A stretch of 64,000 nt of DNA from Orychophragmus violaceus. Its lineage: Eukaryota; Streptophyta; Magnoliopsida; Brassicales; Brassicaceae. The position numbers were made by a program, and so were the translations under genes. The number at the start of each line of letters is the position of its first letter. Within the stretch, counting starts at the first letter, position 1. Positions 33,745 to 45,271 of the stretch are shown here, piece after piece. The notes below the pieces were generated by a model, which was given only the letters and a program-made list of their open reading frames with translations, made no database searches and was not told where the DNA came from. The DNA lies in assembly GCA_030180135.1 (NCBI GenBank), contig CM058232.1, positions 72,470,016 through 72,534,015 of the forward strand. The letters are read 5' to 3'.

Positions 33745-34593
33745 CGTCAGACTTCGGAACCCAAACAATGAACCCTAAAAAAATATCAGACTTCACTGAA
33801 TTCCTAATTTAAATCAGACTTCAATGAACCACAAATATATCACACTTCATTACACCTAAAACTTATCAGGCTTCACTGATACCACGTTTCAGACTTCAAG
33901 CATTTCTAGTCAGCCCCAGGGTGTGGAAAATCCTAAACAATGAACCCTAAAAAATATCAGACTTCACTGAATTCCTAATTTAAATCAGACTTCAATGAAC
34001 CACAAATATATCACACTTCATTACACCCTAAAACTTATCAGGCTTCACTGATACCACATTTCAGACCTCAAGCATTTCTAGTCAGCCCCAGGGTGTGGAA
34101 AATCCCAAACAATAAACCCTAAAAAATATCAGACTTCACTGAATTCCTAATTTAAATCAGACTTCAATGAACCACAAATATATCACACTTCATTACACCC
34201 TAAAACTTATCAGGCTTCACTGATACCACATTTCAGACCTCAAGCATTTCTAGTCAGCCCCAGGGTGTGGAAAATCCCAAACAATAAACCCTAAAAAATA
34301 TCAGACTTCACTGAATTTCTAATTTAAATCAGACTTCAATGAACCACAAATATATCACACTTCATTACACACTAAAACTTATCAGGCTTCACTGATACCA
34401 CATTTCAGACCTCAAGCATTTCTAGTCAGCCCCAGGGTGTGGAAAATCCCAAACAATAAACCCTAAAAAATATCAGACTTCACTGAATTCCTAATTTAAA
34501 TCAGACTTCAATGAACCACAAATATATCACACTTCATTACACCCTAAAACTTATCAGGCTTCACTGATACCACATTTAAGACTTCAAGCATTT
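33745..34593. repeat. Five tandem copies of a ~172-bp repeat between convergent MULE genes
   Basis: The word TATCAGACTTCAC recurs at 33784, 33955, 34127, 34299 and 34471, giving spacings of 171-172 bases with only scattered substitutions. Each unit holds several CAGACTTC or CACACTTC half-sites in the same direction, not as dyads. The array lies exactly between the stop of the Ulp1 gene and the stop of the transposase gene, so both transcripts would end in or cross it. Confidence 0.93.
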
Positions 34594-37196
34594 CTAGTCA
34601 GCCTCAGTGTGTGGACAATTAGGTTGTTTGTGGCCTGGTTGTCTACAATTCGAACAGCAATATTGCTTGTGCAGTTTCCGCGGTTTACTGCCCTTCTTCT
34701 TGGCGATTTCTAGCATAGATTGCCACCTTGACTTCTTTTGTCTTCCAGGCTTCCGCCTCTCTTCCGGCGGAAGGACACGCACGTTGTCATGACCAGCTGT
34801 GCCTTTTAAATCCTTTGGTAAGATGTTGCGAGAGTATGCAGCGTACAAGTAGTCCGTTCTGTAAGATGGACATACAAGGGTAGAAATGTGTAGCTCAAGT
34901 TCCGGTGCAGCGCATATGGCATGTGAGCAAGGTATCTTTTCGTAATCCCAAACACCACATTCACACGTATGATGTTCCAAATCGACAACAAAATCCCTAT
35001 GTCCTCCCTTAACAACAAACTGATACGTATCCACGCGTTCTGCCGTCATCATATCTGCATAATATTCACGAATAGCCAGCAAATATTCAACTCCTCTGCT
35101 AAATGTTGTTGAGAGACTCATTGCATCTAGCCGCCTTTTACAAAACCACGTCCCTAGTTTCTCTTGTATAAACTCTAAAAGGAAAGATATGGGATATCCT
35201 TTTGCCTTCTTAACTGCGGAGTTTATAGATTCAGCAATGTTGCTCGTCTTTATGTTGTACCTGTCTCCAACAATTCGAAAGAGGTTTACACAAGTAAGAA
35301 CTAGAAAGTATTAAGAAAAACCATACGATTTCAGACTTCTTCTGTCGTCTGGTATATACTCAGACAGCAGGAGAAGTCTGATAATAGTATCAGACATCAA
35401 TAGAAGTCGATGACGAAAATATTAAGTCTGACACTTATTTTCATACCGCACAAGTACCTGTCTCCGCCGAAATAGACGCGTGACCATAGCCTCACATCCG
35501 CCTCCTCCAGGTAATCAGCAAGTTCAGAATTTACCGCTCGTATGGAAGCCATGTTTCGGTCAAAATCGTAAATCGTATATGCTTAAGCCGCGTTTTTCAC
35601 TAAGTACAGAAGATGTTTTCCCCTGAACTTGGTAACTATGTTATTTTGTAGATGGTAATAGCATATCCCTCGTTGTGCCCAAGGGAAAACTGCTTCACAC
35701 GCATTCTTGATAGACTCGCATCTATCCGAGACTATGACCAAAGGATATTGGTCTGAGATGCATTCTTTCAGCTTTGTGAAAAACCATTCCCACGAGTCAT
35801 CATTCTCAGAGTCTACAATTCCGATGGCCAACGGAAATATTTGAAAATTTCCGTCTTGTGCGGCCGCCACTAGCATAACACCCCCATACTTTCCATTAAG
35901 ATGAGTACCATCCACCACAATGACTCTTCTAAGAAACGTAAACCCATATATGGAAGCTCCAAATGCTATAAATAGATATTTAAATCTATTCTTCTCATCT
36001 AGTTCAAGAGCAGTTACTGTTCCCGGGTTGGTTTGCCTGATTCCATGCAAAAAAGAAGGAAGTCTCTCGTACCCATCCTCCGCTGTTCCTCTCACAATCT
36101 TTTGAGCATGTAACAATGCTCTGTATGCGGTTGTGTAGCTCATCCTAATCCCAAACTGCTTCTTCATTGATACTTTAACATGCTTTGGTGTTATACCCTC
36201 AATTATACCAAAAGATTCAGTAAACAACCAACCAATATAAACTGGAGTATAACGTTTGCGCGTAGACATCCGGTCCACCATCGAACATGTATGGGTTTTT
36301 GAATAGCTCATCACCCAATACTTGTTTGGTTCGCTCTTCACACACGCTCGAACCATCCACTTGCATCCTTCCACACGACATTTAGCCACAAAACGTGTCT
36401 TGTCAGACTTCTCAGTCATGAATGCGAATTTCTTCAATATCGCCGTCAAACATATCTCTGATATTAGGTCATCTTTGCTATCCAAACACTTATGGAGAAA
36501 GATACCCTCAGACAAGTCCCTTTTGCCACCCCACCGTTTACTAGTATCCTCCAACTCATATTTCTTATAATCTTCATCTTCTTCCACATCTACATCTTCA
36601 TGTTTCGCTTTCCCATATAAGCTATAATCATCATCGTCATGGTAAGCCTCAGCGTGTTTCCTGAAAACATTTTCAGGCACATCCAAATTTCCAACACCAT
36701 CGTTTCCACCACCATCGTTTCCACCACCACCACAAACAAAATCATCCGAGATTGAGTCCACATCTTCCTCATCCTTGACTTCATCATCTACGTCATCTTC
36801 GTCCACATCTTCAACTTCAACTTCAACTTCATATTTTTCATCACAATTCACCGCATCATCAACTTCCATAGCGGATCGGCTCGAGACACAAAGACGGATT
36901 AAATGCGTATTAGCTAACTCGACCATGCTCCTTACTTGTCTATCATTTGTGACATAAACCGGAGGGCTATCCGGATCCATTAGTTTCAAGAGTGCTTCCG
37001 GCAATTGATATGATAACACCACCAACTCGGTTGTCCTGTCCAGCATATAATCATCTTGTACAATCTCAACAAGTTCTTGATGTGTAGAACCATGGCGCAA
37101 AGTGATAAACCGCCCTCCTTTCACCTTATCAACCACAAAATGCCAAATCTGGTCTCTCACGACCCATTCACCAAAGTTAACAGGTAACTGAACCAT
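34594..37196 (-). pseudogene. MURA-type MULE transposase with SWIM and CCHC fingers
   Basis: Minus strand, exon 1 37196-35458 and exon 2 35260-34594. The 197-bp intron has near-identical GGAGACAG|GTAC at both ends, and the frame is maintained over it (802 codons). N-terminal part and acidic stretch; FAR1-like region KCRVEGCKWMVRAC. MULE transposase core with VVDGTHLNGKYGG and VIVSDRCESIKNA, and C..H motif CYYHLQNN. Then in exon 2 a SWIM finger (CECGVWDYEKIPCSHAI) and knuckle CSNCRQPGHKQPNC. The start at 37196 follows a TTTATACAG acceptor; an ATG at 37226 is in frame. One in-frame TAA at 35583-35585, where the alignment of the family would have a residue, interrupts it. Otherwise well preserved. 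Confidence 0.85.
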
Positions 37197-37226
37197 TATC
37201 TGTATAAACAAACACATATAAACCAC

Positions 37227-38838
37227 ATTAGAGATCTTTTGGTTAAAGCCAGACTTCTTGGCGAAGTCTGATGCAATTCGCTATCTTGCCAATATTATTC
37301 AAAAATTGATTTAAAAATAATTACCATATATAACAATGTAAAACTAACGCAGGAGGAACATATAAAACTAACACACATTTATAAAATTTAAAATCAGCGA
37401 AATTAATCACAAATATAAAATAAAATGCATTTTTTAAGTTTTTAACATTTCAGACGGCTATAGCTGTCTGTTAAAAGTGAAACCAGACCTCTATGGCTGT
37501 CTGAAAAAAGGGGTATTTTTGCAATTGAAATCGAAATGTCAGACAGCGTCAGCTGTCTGCTTTGGAAATTTTGTCAGACATCTTATAAAGTCTGAAAAAA
37601 AAGGGTAGTTTTGCAATTGAATTTGAAATGTCAGACTTCTTAAAGAAGTCTGAAACCTTTCAGACTTCTCGGGGAAGTCTGACAAGTAGTCGAGGGTAGT
37701 TTTGCAATTGATTTTGAAATGTCAGACTTCAACAAGAAGTCTGAAAACTTTCAGACAGCTTGAGCTGTCTGACAAAATTTTCAGACAGCTATGGAAGTCT
37801 GACATAAAACATCGCATTTACGGTTTTTATCCATCGTTGACCAAATTTCGGATTTTCAGATGTCTATAGCCGTCTGGCAAAAGTTTAGAATTTCAGATGT
37901 CTATAGCCGTCTGATACTTTTTTTGCTTATTTTCAGACAGCTTTAGATGTCTGATTATTTTTTCGCTAATCCTGGTCAACATCTGAAAATTTGGGTCAAT
38001 TGCTATTTCTACCCCTCCTTTTTGTCAGACATCGGATTCCGTCTGACAAAAAGTCAACAATCGGTCAATTTTTTGCCAGACAACATAAGAAGTCTGACGA
38101 AAAAATCAAATTACAATCAATTGCAAATCTACCCTTTTCTTATTTAGACTTTTTAGTGAAGTCTGATTATTATTTTTTTTTTTTTGCAAAGGATTTTGAC
38201 AGACCTCTATAGAGGTCTGGCAATTGAAAGTCAATTGCAAAACTACCCTCACGTTGACCATATTGAAGTTTACGAAAAAAGATAAGACATAAACGGCAGA
38301 CTGAAAGTACAATTCAGATCTGAAAATCGACGATATGAAAAAAATTCTTACCAATGTCCGTTTTTAGTTTGTTCTTAGCCTCGACGATTTCCCAGAACGT
38401 CTAATATCACCGGAAACACGAATCCGAGACGTGTTTAGCTGTTTTTATAAGATGATACACGATTTCGCAACTTTTGAATCGAAAAATCAAAGGGGAAAAG
38501 GGAGAAATCGGTCGGGATAACGTCCAAGCTCTATTCTTGAGCTTTAATTGAGCTTTAATGGTGGCAAAACGAGCTGGATTACACATTAACTCGTCGGCGA
38601 TGGTGGGTGTCGTGGTTGTTGAGCATTGATGGTGATGGCATTTTCGTGAATATCCAAACAAATTTCGGGCCCTTTTGTCTTTTACCCAAAATGTCAGACT
38701 TCATATTAAGTCTGACGATGGCATTCTCGTGAATAACTAAGATAACTAAGGGGATAAATTAGCGCGAGAGAGGAAGGAGAGGGCCGAGGGTATAATCAGG
38801 GTTGACTTCAATTTCAGGGGCATTTTTGCAAACAGTCC
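37227..38838 (-). promoter_or_regulatory. MULE right end: transposase promoter, 5' leader intron and dyad array
   Basis: At least a dozen CAGAC-N10/11-GTCTG dyads lie between 37440 and 38220 (for example 37451-37470, 37632-37652, 37661-37681, 37723-37743, 37752-37771, 38200-38219), separated by TTTGCAATTGA words. On the minus strand a TATAAAAAC at about 38443-38450 and a GTAAGA donor near 38352 suggest the array lies in a 5'-UTR intron ending at the acceptor before 37196. Coding pieces were not seen. Confidence 0.75.
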
Positions 38839-38847
38839 TATTTTATA

Positions 38848-40982
38848 CCTCTCAAATGGTCAAAAATAAGCTCAATTTCGCAAAACATAAGCATGTGCGC
38901 ATTGATAATATGCCGTTGAAAGCCATACTTCATGCGTTTCCCCACTTGGACGACCAACCTGAGTAAATATATCAGGTACGTCTTGGTCATATTCGGGGAC
39001 TCCACCTTCACTAAATCTTATTAACCTGAGAACAAGAGTTAAAAGAACTTTAGAATAGATAGCATGTAAGTGTCTCCGTAGACTAGACATAAATTTACCT
39101 TGAAAAACTGTGCATTAGCCATATCAGCACAGCTTGCTAAGTCTGAGGCATAGCCATCTGGAAATTTGACCTCATGTTTCACACATTCCAATAGTGAAGT
39201 TCTGGCTTCGTTTGTCAGTGAGTAGACTGTGAAAGGAGCTCTACCAGCACTATCAACATGTAAGTGTGGCCAAGAACATAATTGTTCTATATCCAATCTC
39301 GATGGGATGCTGTCTTTTGATTTACCCTTCACACGCATAAGAGTTTTTATGATGTTGTCAAAAACATTCTTCTCTATATGCATCAAATCGAGATTATGTC
39401 GAAGATTGAGGTCCCTCTAGTATGGTAGCTCCCAGAATATGCTTTCTTTGTGCCAGTTATGCTTCTTCCCATATTCGGGCTTCTTCTTTTCGTGATTGTT
39501 TTCGCCAACATCCTTAGTTTTTGGTGGATTTACACGACGCAAACGGTAGGAATAAACTTGCTCACTGGTTAAAGAGTCAGGTGGATACTCATTAATAGCG
39601 TCATTATCCTTCAAAAAGTCTTTTTTGTTTTCCTCAGTAGATGATCATGAGGAAGAAATCTTCGGTGACAATAGAACCAACACGTCTTTCTTCCATTCGG
39701 CAAATAAAAAGATTTTGTATCATCCATGCAAATTGAACAAGATAATTTTCCATGGGTGGTCCATCCAGATAACAAGCTATACGCCGAAAAGTCGATGATC
39801 GTCTACAACAAAACTGCTTTTAGATTGAAGTTTTAATTCAAGGACACATCGTATGCATCGACTCTAGTACACCACAAATCTTTTCTCCTTAATAAAACGT
39901 TGGAGGAATATATCCAGACTACCCCGTATATGATTTGGCCTAGAATTCATTACTGTAAGAAACAAGTACTTCATATTCACGCACATATCAGGGGATAAAT
40001 TATATGGAGTCAAGATCACATGCCACAACGAATGATTACGAGATATGCCAAATGGATTGAACCCATCTGTACATAGTCCAAGATAAACATTGCGGGTTTC
40101 TTGTGCAAACAGGGGATACTGATCTTGAAAATATTTCCACTCCGCCGCATCAGACGGATGACACATTTCTCCCTCCTTTTCTTGGTGCTCTGTAGGCCAT
40201 CTCATTGCCGCTGCAGTCTTCTCGCTCTCATACATTCTCTTTAATCTGTCAGCAATAGGCATATACCACATAAGGCTATATGGTATATTGGTCCTACGGC
40301 GTTGCTCGTTAGGCTTCCATCTTGGTGCATTACAAAACCGACATTTATCTAACCTATTGTTATCTTTCCTGAATATCATACAGTTCTTAAAACAAACATC
40401 AATTGCATGACATGGGAGGCCTAAATTGCGCATCAATTTATCTGTTGCGTAATGTGAATCGGTTTCCTGGTTTCCTTATGGTAAATAATTTGTAAACATT
40501 TCGCATATTGAATCCACTAGTGTTTCACTCATATTATGCTCTGCCTTCTTTTGCATGACCCGAGCAGCTAAGGATAACTGCGAGAGACCTTCACGACAAC
40601 CATCGTATAATGGATTTTTCGTTCCTTATAACAAGTCGTAGAATTTTTTTGAATGATTATGTAGATGTGATGATAGTTATCAAAATCAACGTTATCACAA
40701 AAAGCATCATTCACCATACCATATATATATCATCTACTACATTACTCCCTTCTTCACTCCCACTAACCCACGTCGTATCAACATAACTCGTACCTAAACC
40801 CATATCAGCTTCTTCTCCATGCTTATACCAAACATAATAATCATGCATAAGTCCATTCCTATAAAAATGTTTTTGTATTCTTCTCTCGGCATAATTGATT
40901 TGTCGTTCTTGCAAATATTACAAGGACAGAGAAACTTACCGTTGTTACTCGGGGCGAGAGGCTGGCTATTTGCAAATGGCAT
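38848..40982 (-). pseudogene. CACTA TNP2-type transposase, N-terminal and core part
   Basis: Minus strand in several frames. 40982-40800 is the Transpos_assoc domain (FLCPCNICKND). 40436-39864 is the Transposase_21 core (CRFCNAPRWKP, YESEKTAAAMRWP, LGLCTDGFNPFG, HSLWHVILTPYNLSP). 39614-39440 is a linker. 39386-39039 gives MHIEKNVFDNIIKTLM and LCSWPHLHVD, the start of DUF4218. Frameshifts near 40850 and 39100, and stops near 40480 and 39650. The MULE breaks it at 38847, and the end continues at 26433-25352. Would have been the catalytic subunit of the CACTA. Confidence 0.85.
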
Positions 40983-41199
40983 GATTTGATTATCGATCCT
41001 CGCTACGAACTATGCCGAGAAATTTCCAGTCTCTGCATCGAACCGGTTATACATCCACTCCCGACATTAATATAATTATAATCTGCCGCCATTTTTTTCA
41101 TTTAAAAAAACGTATTCACTCGGTTTTTTTCTCAAGTTTTTCATCTGTCTTTGGTGTTTCTATGACTGAGGAGAAGCAAAGAGCGATGTTTGTATATAT

Positions 41200-41553
41200 A
41201 CGCTTTTTTGCGACTGATTTGCGACTAACTTGCGACTTATTTAACGACTACCAATAACAGTCGCAAAAATTATGTACACCAAACTCAGAACAGTAAAAAC
41301 ATGTGTTTGTACCGGTTTTTTACGACTTAAAGACAACCAGTTAGCAACCCGCTAAATTTAGTCGCTACTTGGTTGCTAATTTAGCGACTAATTGACGACT
41401 TAAAAGTTATGGTCGCAATTTAGAGACTGAATAGCGACTACTCTCTTTTAGTCGCAAAATCAGTCGCAACTTTGTCGGTAAGTAGTCGCAAAATTTAGCG
41501 ATTGTAAAATCAATTGCAACTCGTAGTCACAAAAAGCGTGTTTTCTTGTAATG
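41200..41553. repeat. CACTA right terminal inverted repeat and subterminal repeats
   Basis: Dense TAGTCGCAA, TTAGCGACT and GCGACTAAT words, ending in GCGTGTTTTCTTGTAATG. Mirror of the left end. It lies about 220 bases upstream of the transposase start, so it doubles as the promoter region. Confidence 0.9.
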
Positions 41554-41591
41554 GGAGCTTCGAGAAGAACAATAACACCATTAGTTTCAAG
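41554..41591 (-). pseudogene. Host exon split by the CACTA insertion, upstream half
   Basis: Minus strand reads ..ETNGVIVLLEAP up to the GGA duplication; continues in the same frame at 13921. The acceptor of this exon is unclear. Upstream host sequence (41592-41819) is AT-rich and looks intronic, and the rest of the gene is not found in the window. Confidence 0.5.
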
Positions 41592-41819
41592 AGTGAATTA
41601 TATATGAGTGGTCAGTACACTTGGTCATAATTATCACGTTATGTTTTTCATAGAAACATAGTAACAACGATTTTACCTCTCAATTCCAAAAAGATTATAC
41701 CCTGTGATTGGAATGTGAGTATAAAATCAGAAGGATAAAATCTAAAAAACGAAAAAGGGGAAAAAATGGAACAAATTAATAGTAAACGAAATTGGAATGG
41801 AGAATGTCTTACAAACAAT
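41592..41819. other. AT-rich host-gene remnant, probably intron
   Basis: No coding signal on either strand. It is bounded by the CACTA on the left and the hAT element on the right, and its last 8 bases are the hAT target duplication. Confidence 0.4.
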
Positions 41820-42119
41820 TAGGCCAGGGCAAATAATCCGAACCCGAAAACCCGAACCAAACCCGGACCAAAAAAACCGGGTCGGGTCGGGTTCGGATCT
41901 CATCAAATAACCAAACGGATCTGTTTATCAAGTATTTTGGGTTTCGGGTTGGGTCGGGTGAAACCCGAACTCCCAATCGGTTATTCTCAAACCCGATCTT
42001 CCCTTGATCCCATATCATCATATGATGTTCGTTTCCTTATTCATCGGCCAAAATTCCAATCTCTAACTCTCGAATCCCACAAATCCAGCATCCACTTACC
42101 ATCTTCGTCATCATGGAAA

Positions 42120-43037
42120 CCCTAATATGTTTGCTTTATAATCGTTTTCCAATTTAACATCGAGAACCGTCCAAACTCATCTTCTCTTTCGTCGTAGACT
42201 TCAGAAAATCAATCACAGGTACTCATCATTCTTCTTTCTATTCAACCGTTTTCTGTAACTATGAATCGCAACTTTTAATGTATTGATTGTTTGGTCGAGT
42301 GTTATGGACTGTGAATGACATGAGTATGGACTATGACAAAATTGTCTATAAACAGTGTGGTGAGCTAAGATGTGGATTGGTATTTGGCAATTGTAGCTAA
42401 CATATATCGACATAAACAATAGTAATATGGCTTGGTATTTGTATTGTGTTGTACTCTTCTTTTGTTTGTCTTGTGTTGGTTTTGTATTGTGTTGGTATTT
42501 GTAGATGTGTTGTTATACTTGAATGGACTGGGTTATCATAGCTATACAACATGAACTCGTAAATGTGGATTACATGATATATACATATTGACACTTATGT
42601 AGGCTCTTTAAGTAATACGTCTTTGTATTGGAATTGGTATTAGTATCCAACGGATACAACCACAACCTACAACCAAACATCTTAAAACTGTTAAAATAAA
42701 GTGTTACATATCTTGCATGACAGAGAAGACTCTGTTAACTCTCGTGTAGGTAATGAAGATGATGCTGAAAACCTCTTTGCATGATCTAGGAAACTTGTGC
42801 GTGGTGGAGAAGCAAATGGTGCACTCACTGGAAAAAAAGGAGAAGGACACAAAAAAGTTGAGTCTCCAGCTCGTTTGTTTTTTTTTTTTTTTATTGTTGC
42901 TGGAAAACAATTGGTCATATTTCCAGAATAGAAATCAGCAAATAACATGGGCTATGGTAAATAGTCGGTTTGTTATATAGACACTTATATTGACTGTGTA
43001 TCGTTATATAGACTTTTATAAAGACTCTTATATTGAC
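42120..43037. other. hAT internal noncoding remnant
   Basis: AT-rich, with TGTGTTGGTATTTGTA-type short repeats around 42430-42500 and a T14-16 run near 42882. No transposase piece is recognisable. Confidence 0.4.
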
Positions 43038-43673
43038 TGTGTAGTCAAACCAGGCTTCATCTTCAAGTGGTCCAGCAACTCAAGAGAAACAAGAGCAAGT
43101 GGTGGATAGAATGGAGTTGGTTTTCGAGAATTGTGGGTATGAGAGCATGGATTTTATGAACAAGGAGCTTGTTGCTGAAACATGAGAGGATACAAGGGAT
43201 GAGTTGGAGATATATTTGAAGGAACCAGTTGAGAAACCAAAGCTTTTGATGGGGATTGAGTATGATGTACTCTCTTGGTGGAAGGTACACAAAACAAAGT
43301 ATCATGTCTTAGCAGAAATGGCAAGAGATCTCTTTGCGATGCAATTTTCATCTGTGGCATCAGAAAGTGCTTTTAGCACTAGTGGGAGGATCTTAGAACC
43401 GTATAGGAGTTGTTTAACTCACTATATGATAGAAGTTCTGATGTGTACTGAACAGTGGCTACAGGCTGACATCAAGTTAAGTGAAAAGGTCATCACAAAT
43501 GAACAAATACTAGCTGAAGTTGAAATGATGGATAAACTTGAGAAAGGTATGTGTGTTCTTGATCTTATTTTGGTTTAACCTGTGATTCTTTATTTGTATA
43601 TAATCTGAAATCTAATTGATCTTCTATAATGTTTGTCTTTTCAGACTTTGAGAATATGAACACTCAGCATTAG
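43038..43673 (+). pseudogene. hAT transposase, C-terminal dimerisation domain
   Basis: Exon 43038-43546 and a short last exon 43645-43673 joined by a GT-AG intron in frame. It carries the hAT dimerisation block: YDVLSWWK, YHVLAEMARD, SSVASESAFSTSGRILE, RSCLT. One in-frame TGA at 43183-43185. The BED finger and the catalytic part are absent, and nothing resembling them occurs at 42000-43000. Confidence 0.82.
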
Positions 43674-44658
43674 CAAAGGTATGTTGGTATGTGCTTTGCT
43701 TGTTAAACAGATGCTGTGAATGGTCTTAGTTTGGCTAATACGACAGCATGAATTTCTATAGTGGGCCAATAGTTTTTTCTTGTTTCTTAACTCTCCTGTA
43801 ATGAGTTTCTTTTGAACAGAATATTTAGATTACTAGGCCAATAGCTTTTCTTGATGCTTAACGTATTTTATGTTTAGGTTACTAGGAAAATAAGGTAGCT
43901 CTCGTGTATTAACTATATTTAACTCACTGGCTTCTTAATATATGAATCTTACGATGCTTGTCCTAAATAATATCTCTTTGACACAATAGTATTGTATATG
44001 TTATATTGAATTTGTATTTATGTTGTCTTTACATCAGCTTGAGTCATATTTGAATGCTTTTTCGTTTCTTTATGTAGGAAGGAGTTTGGTTTGGTACTTT
44101 GAAGATGTGGTTGGACGATGGCTTTGTTGATCTTTAAGGACGGAACTTTGGAGTTTGGACTATGGTTTATGCAATTGTTTTTTTCTAGTTTTCTGGTGTT
44201 ACTTTTGTGTTCTTTTGCTTTGTCTTTCTATGCAACTTTAGTTATGGTTTTTATGTGTTGGTTATTCATGTTTGGTTTGAAACAATATTCTAGTTTTATG
44301 GTTATGATATGCAAGTTTCTTTTGACTTCGATTATGTAAGTTATTAACTTGTCAACTTTATAACCTGGTTTGTTTATTCTTTAAAATTTACAGGTCTGAA
44401 AAATAATCATTTAGGGTTTAATCAGTTACATTGGGACCCGAAACCCGAAATAAAACCGAACCCGAAATAATTTCGGGTTTGACCGGGTTTCATGTAGGTT
44501 ACTAAACCCGATCCGAACCCGATTAGATCTGATCCGAACCCGATTCGGTTTTTAATAATATCCGAATGGGGCTATAATTTATGACTTTGAAAACCCGAAC
44601 CCAAAATGAACCCGACCCGAACCCGATTGGAACCCCGAACGCCCAGGCCTACAAACAA

Positions 44659-45250
44659 TCTATTATATAATGGGAGAAACTTCTCTCCTTAGAGAATTAC
44701 ACGTCAGCAACTTATTTTTAGTAAACGCGATGGGCTTTTGTCCTAAACTTATCCTCAGGCAGCCCAAATATTTTCCTGGCCCACATACGTCTCACCTCGC
44801 CAACAGCAAAACAACAAGGCTGAACCCTAATTAAAACTCCAGCCGCGTCTTTCACCTTCCTTCCTCTACCTCCCACAGTCTCTTAAATCGCCATCAAACC
44901 ATTCTAAAGCGTTTTCACCCCCCCCCCCCCAATTAAATTGCATCTAAATGCATACCCTTTCGCCTCTCAACAGTTCAAATCTTGTGCTCTTGGATTCTAT
45001 AAATCCGAACCTCCCACCAGACCCACACCACAACGCATATTTCCCACTGCAACGATTCGGTAAAAACACCAACAAAAACTACTTACCAAGCTGCATATAT
45101 GGATTTTGTTGATTACCTGGTGAGGTTCCTGCAACCATGTGAGATCCACGGCGTCCGGAAACCACATCTAGATAGGACATCGAAGCGAGGGAGAAAATCG
45201 GCGATCAAACAACTGTCAAGCAGCCCAGCAAGGGTCAGCGGAATCAAACG
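44659..45250 (+). mobile_element. Probable Helitron 5'-terminal fragment
   Basis: Begins TCTATTATATAATGGGAGAAACTTC, the look of Arabidopsis-type Helitron/ATREP 5' ends, inserted after A. Contains typical noncoding text (CCTAATTAAAACTCCAGCCGCG...) and a C13-14 run near 44919. I found no CTRR end with a hairpin before the Copia relic starts near 45272, so the 3' limit is a guess. Confidence 0.4.
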
Positions 45251-45271
45251 GCGATATTGTAGACCTTAAAG

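Larger units (their letters stand above)
26443..38838. mobile_element. MULE (Mutator-like) transposon with DUF1985-Ulp1 gene (KAONASHI/VANDAL-like)
   Basis: 12,396 bp. The 9-bp TSD TATTTTATA is at 26434-26442 and 38839-38847. The ends are short degenerate inverted repeats of about 30 bp (left GGGAAATTGCTAAAAATGC; right, inverted, GGACTGTTTGCAAAAATGC). Gene order: GRF zinc-finger gene (+), DUF1985-Ulp1 gene (+), MURA transposase (-). The last two converge on a tandem repeat array. Noncoding parts, including introns, are full of CAGAC...GTCTG dyads. Inserted in the TNP2 gene of the CACTA. MULEs that carry a Ulp1-like gene are known from Arabidopsis (KAONASHI) and related plants. Confidence 0.93.
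13922..41553 (-). mobile_element. CACTA (En/Spm) transposon carrying nested gypsy and MULE
   Basis: Terminal inverted repeats are CACTACAAGAAAACA (13922) and, inverted, CATTACAAGAAAACA (from 41553). The 3-bp TSD GGA is at 13919-13921 and 41554-41556. Subterminal arrays of AGCGACTA/TAGTCGC words occur at both ends. Total 27,632 bp; after subtracting the gypsy (6,694 bp) and the MULE (12,396 bp) with their TSD copies, the element is about 8.5 kb, a usual autonomous size. Both genes run leftward from the 41.5-kb end: TNP2-type transposase first, TNP1-like second. One terminal base differs (CAC versus CAT), and both genes are broken, so it is immobile on its own. Confidence 0.95.
41820..44651 (+). 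mobile_element. hAT transposon, internally deleted
   Basis: 2,832 bp with inverted ends TAGGCCAGGGC / TAGGCCTGGGC. The 8-bp TSD CAAACAAT is at 41812-41819 and 44652-44659. Both subterminal regions are rich in AACCCGA / TCGGGTT words (41840-41995 and 44440-44640). Only the C-terminal part of the transposase remains, so it is a deletion derivative. Confidence 0.92.

Noticed and set aside
33745..34593. Regular repeats, CRISPR-like at first sight
   Set aside because: Units of 172 bp are nearly identical along their whole length, without repeat/spacer alternation, in a plant transposon.
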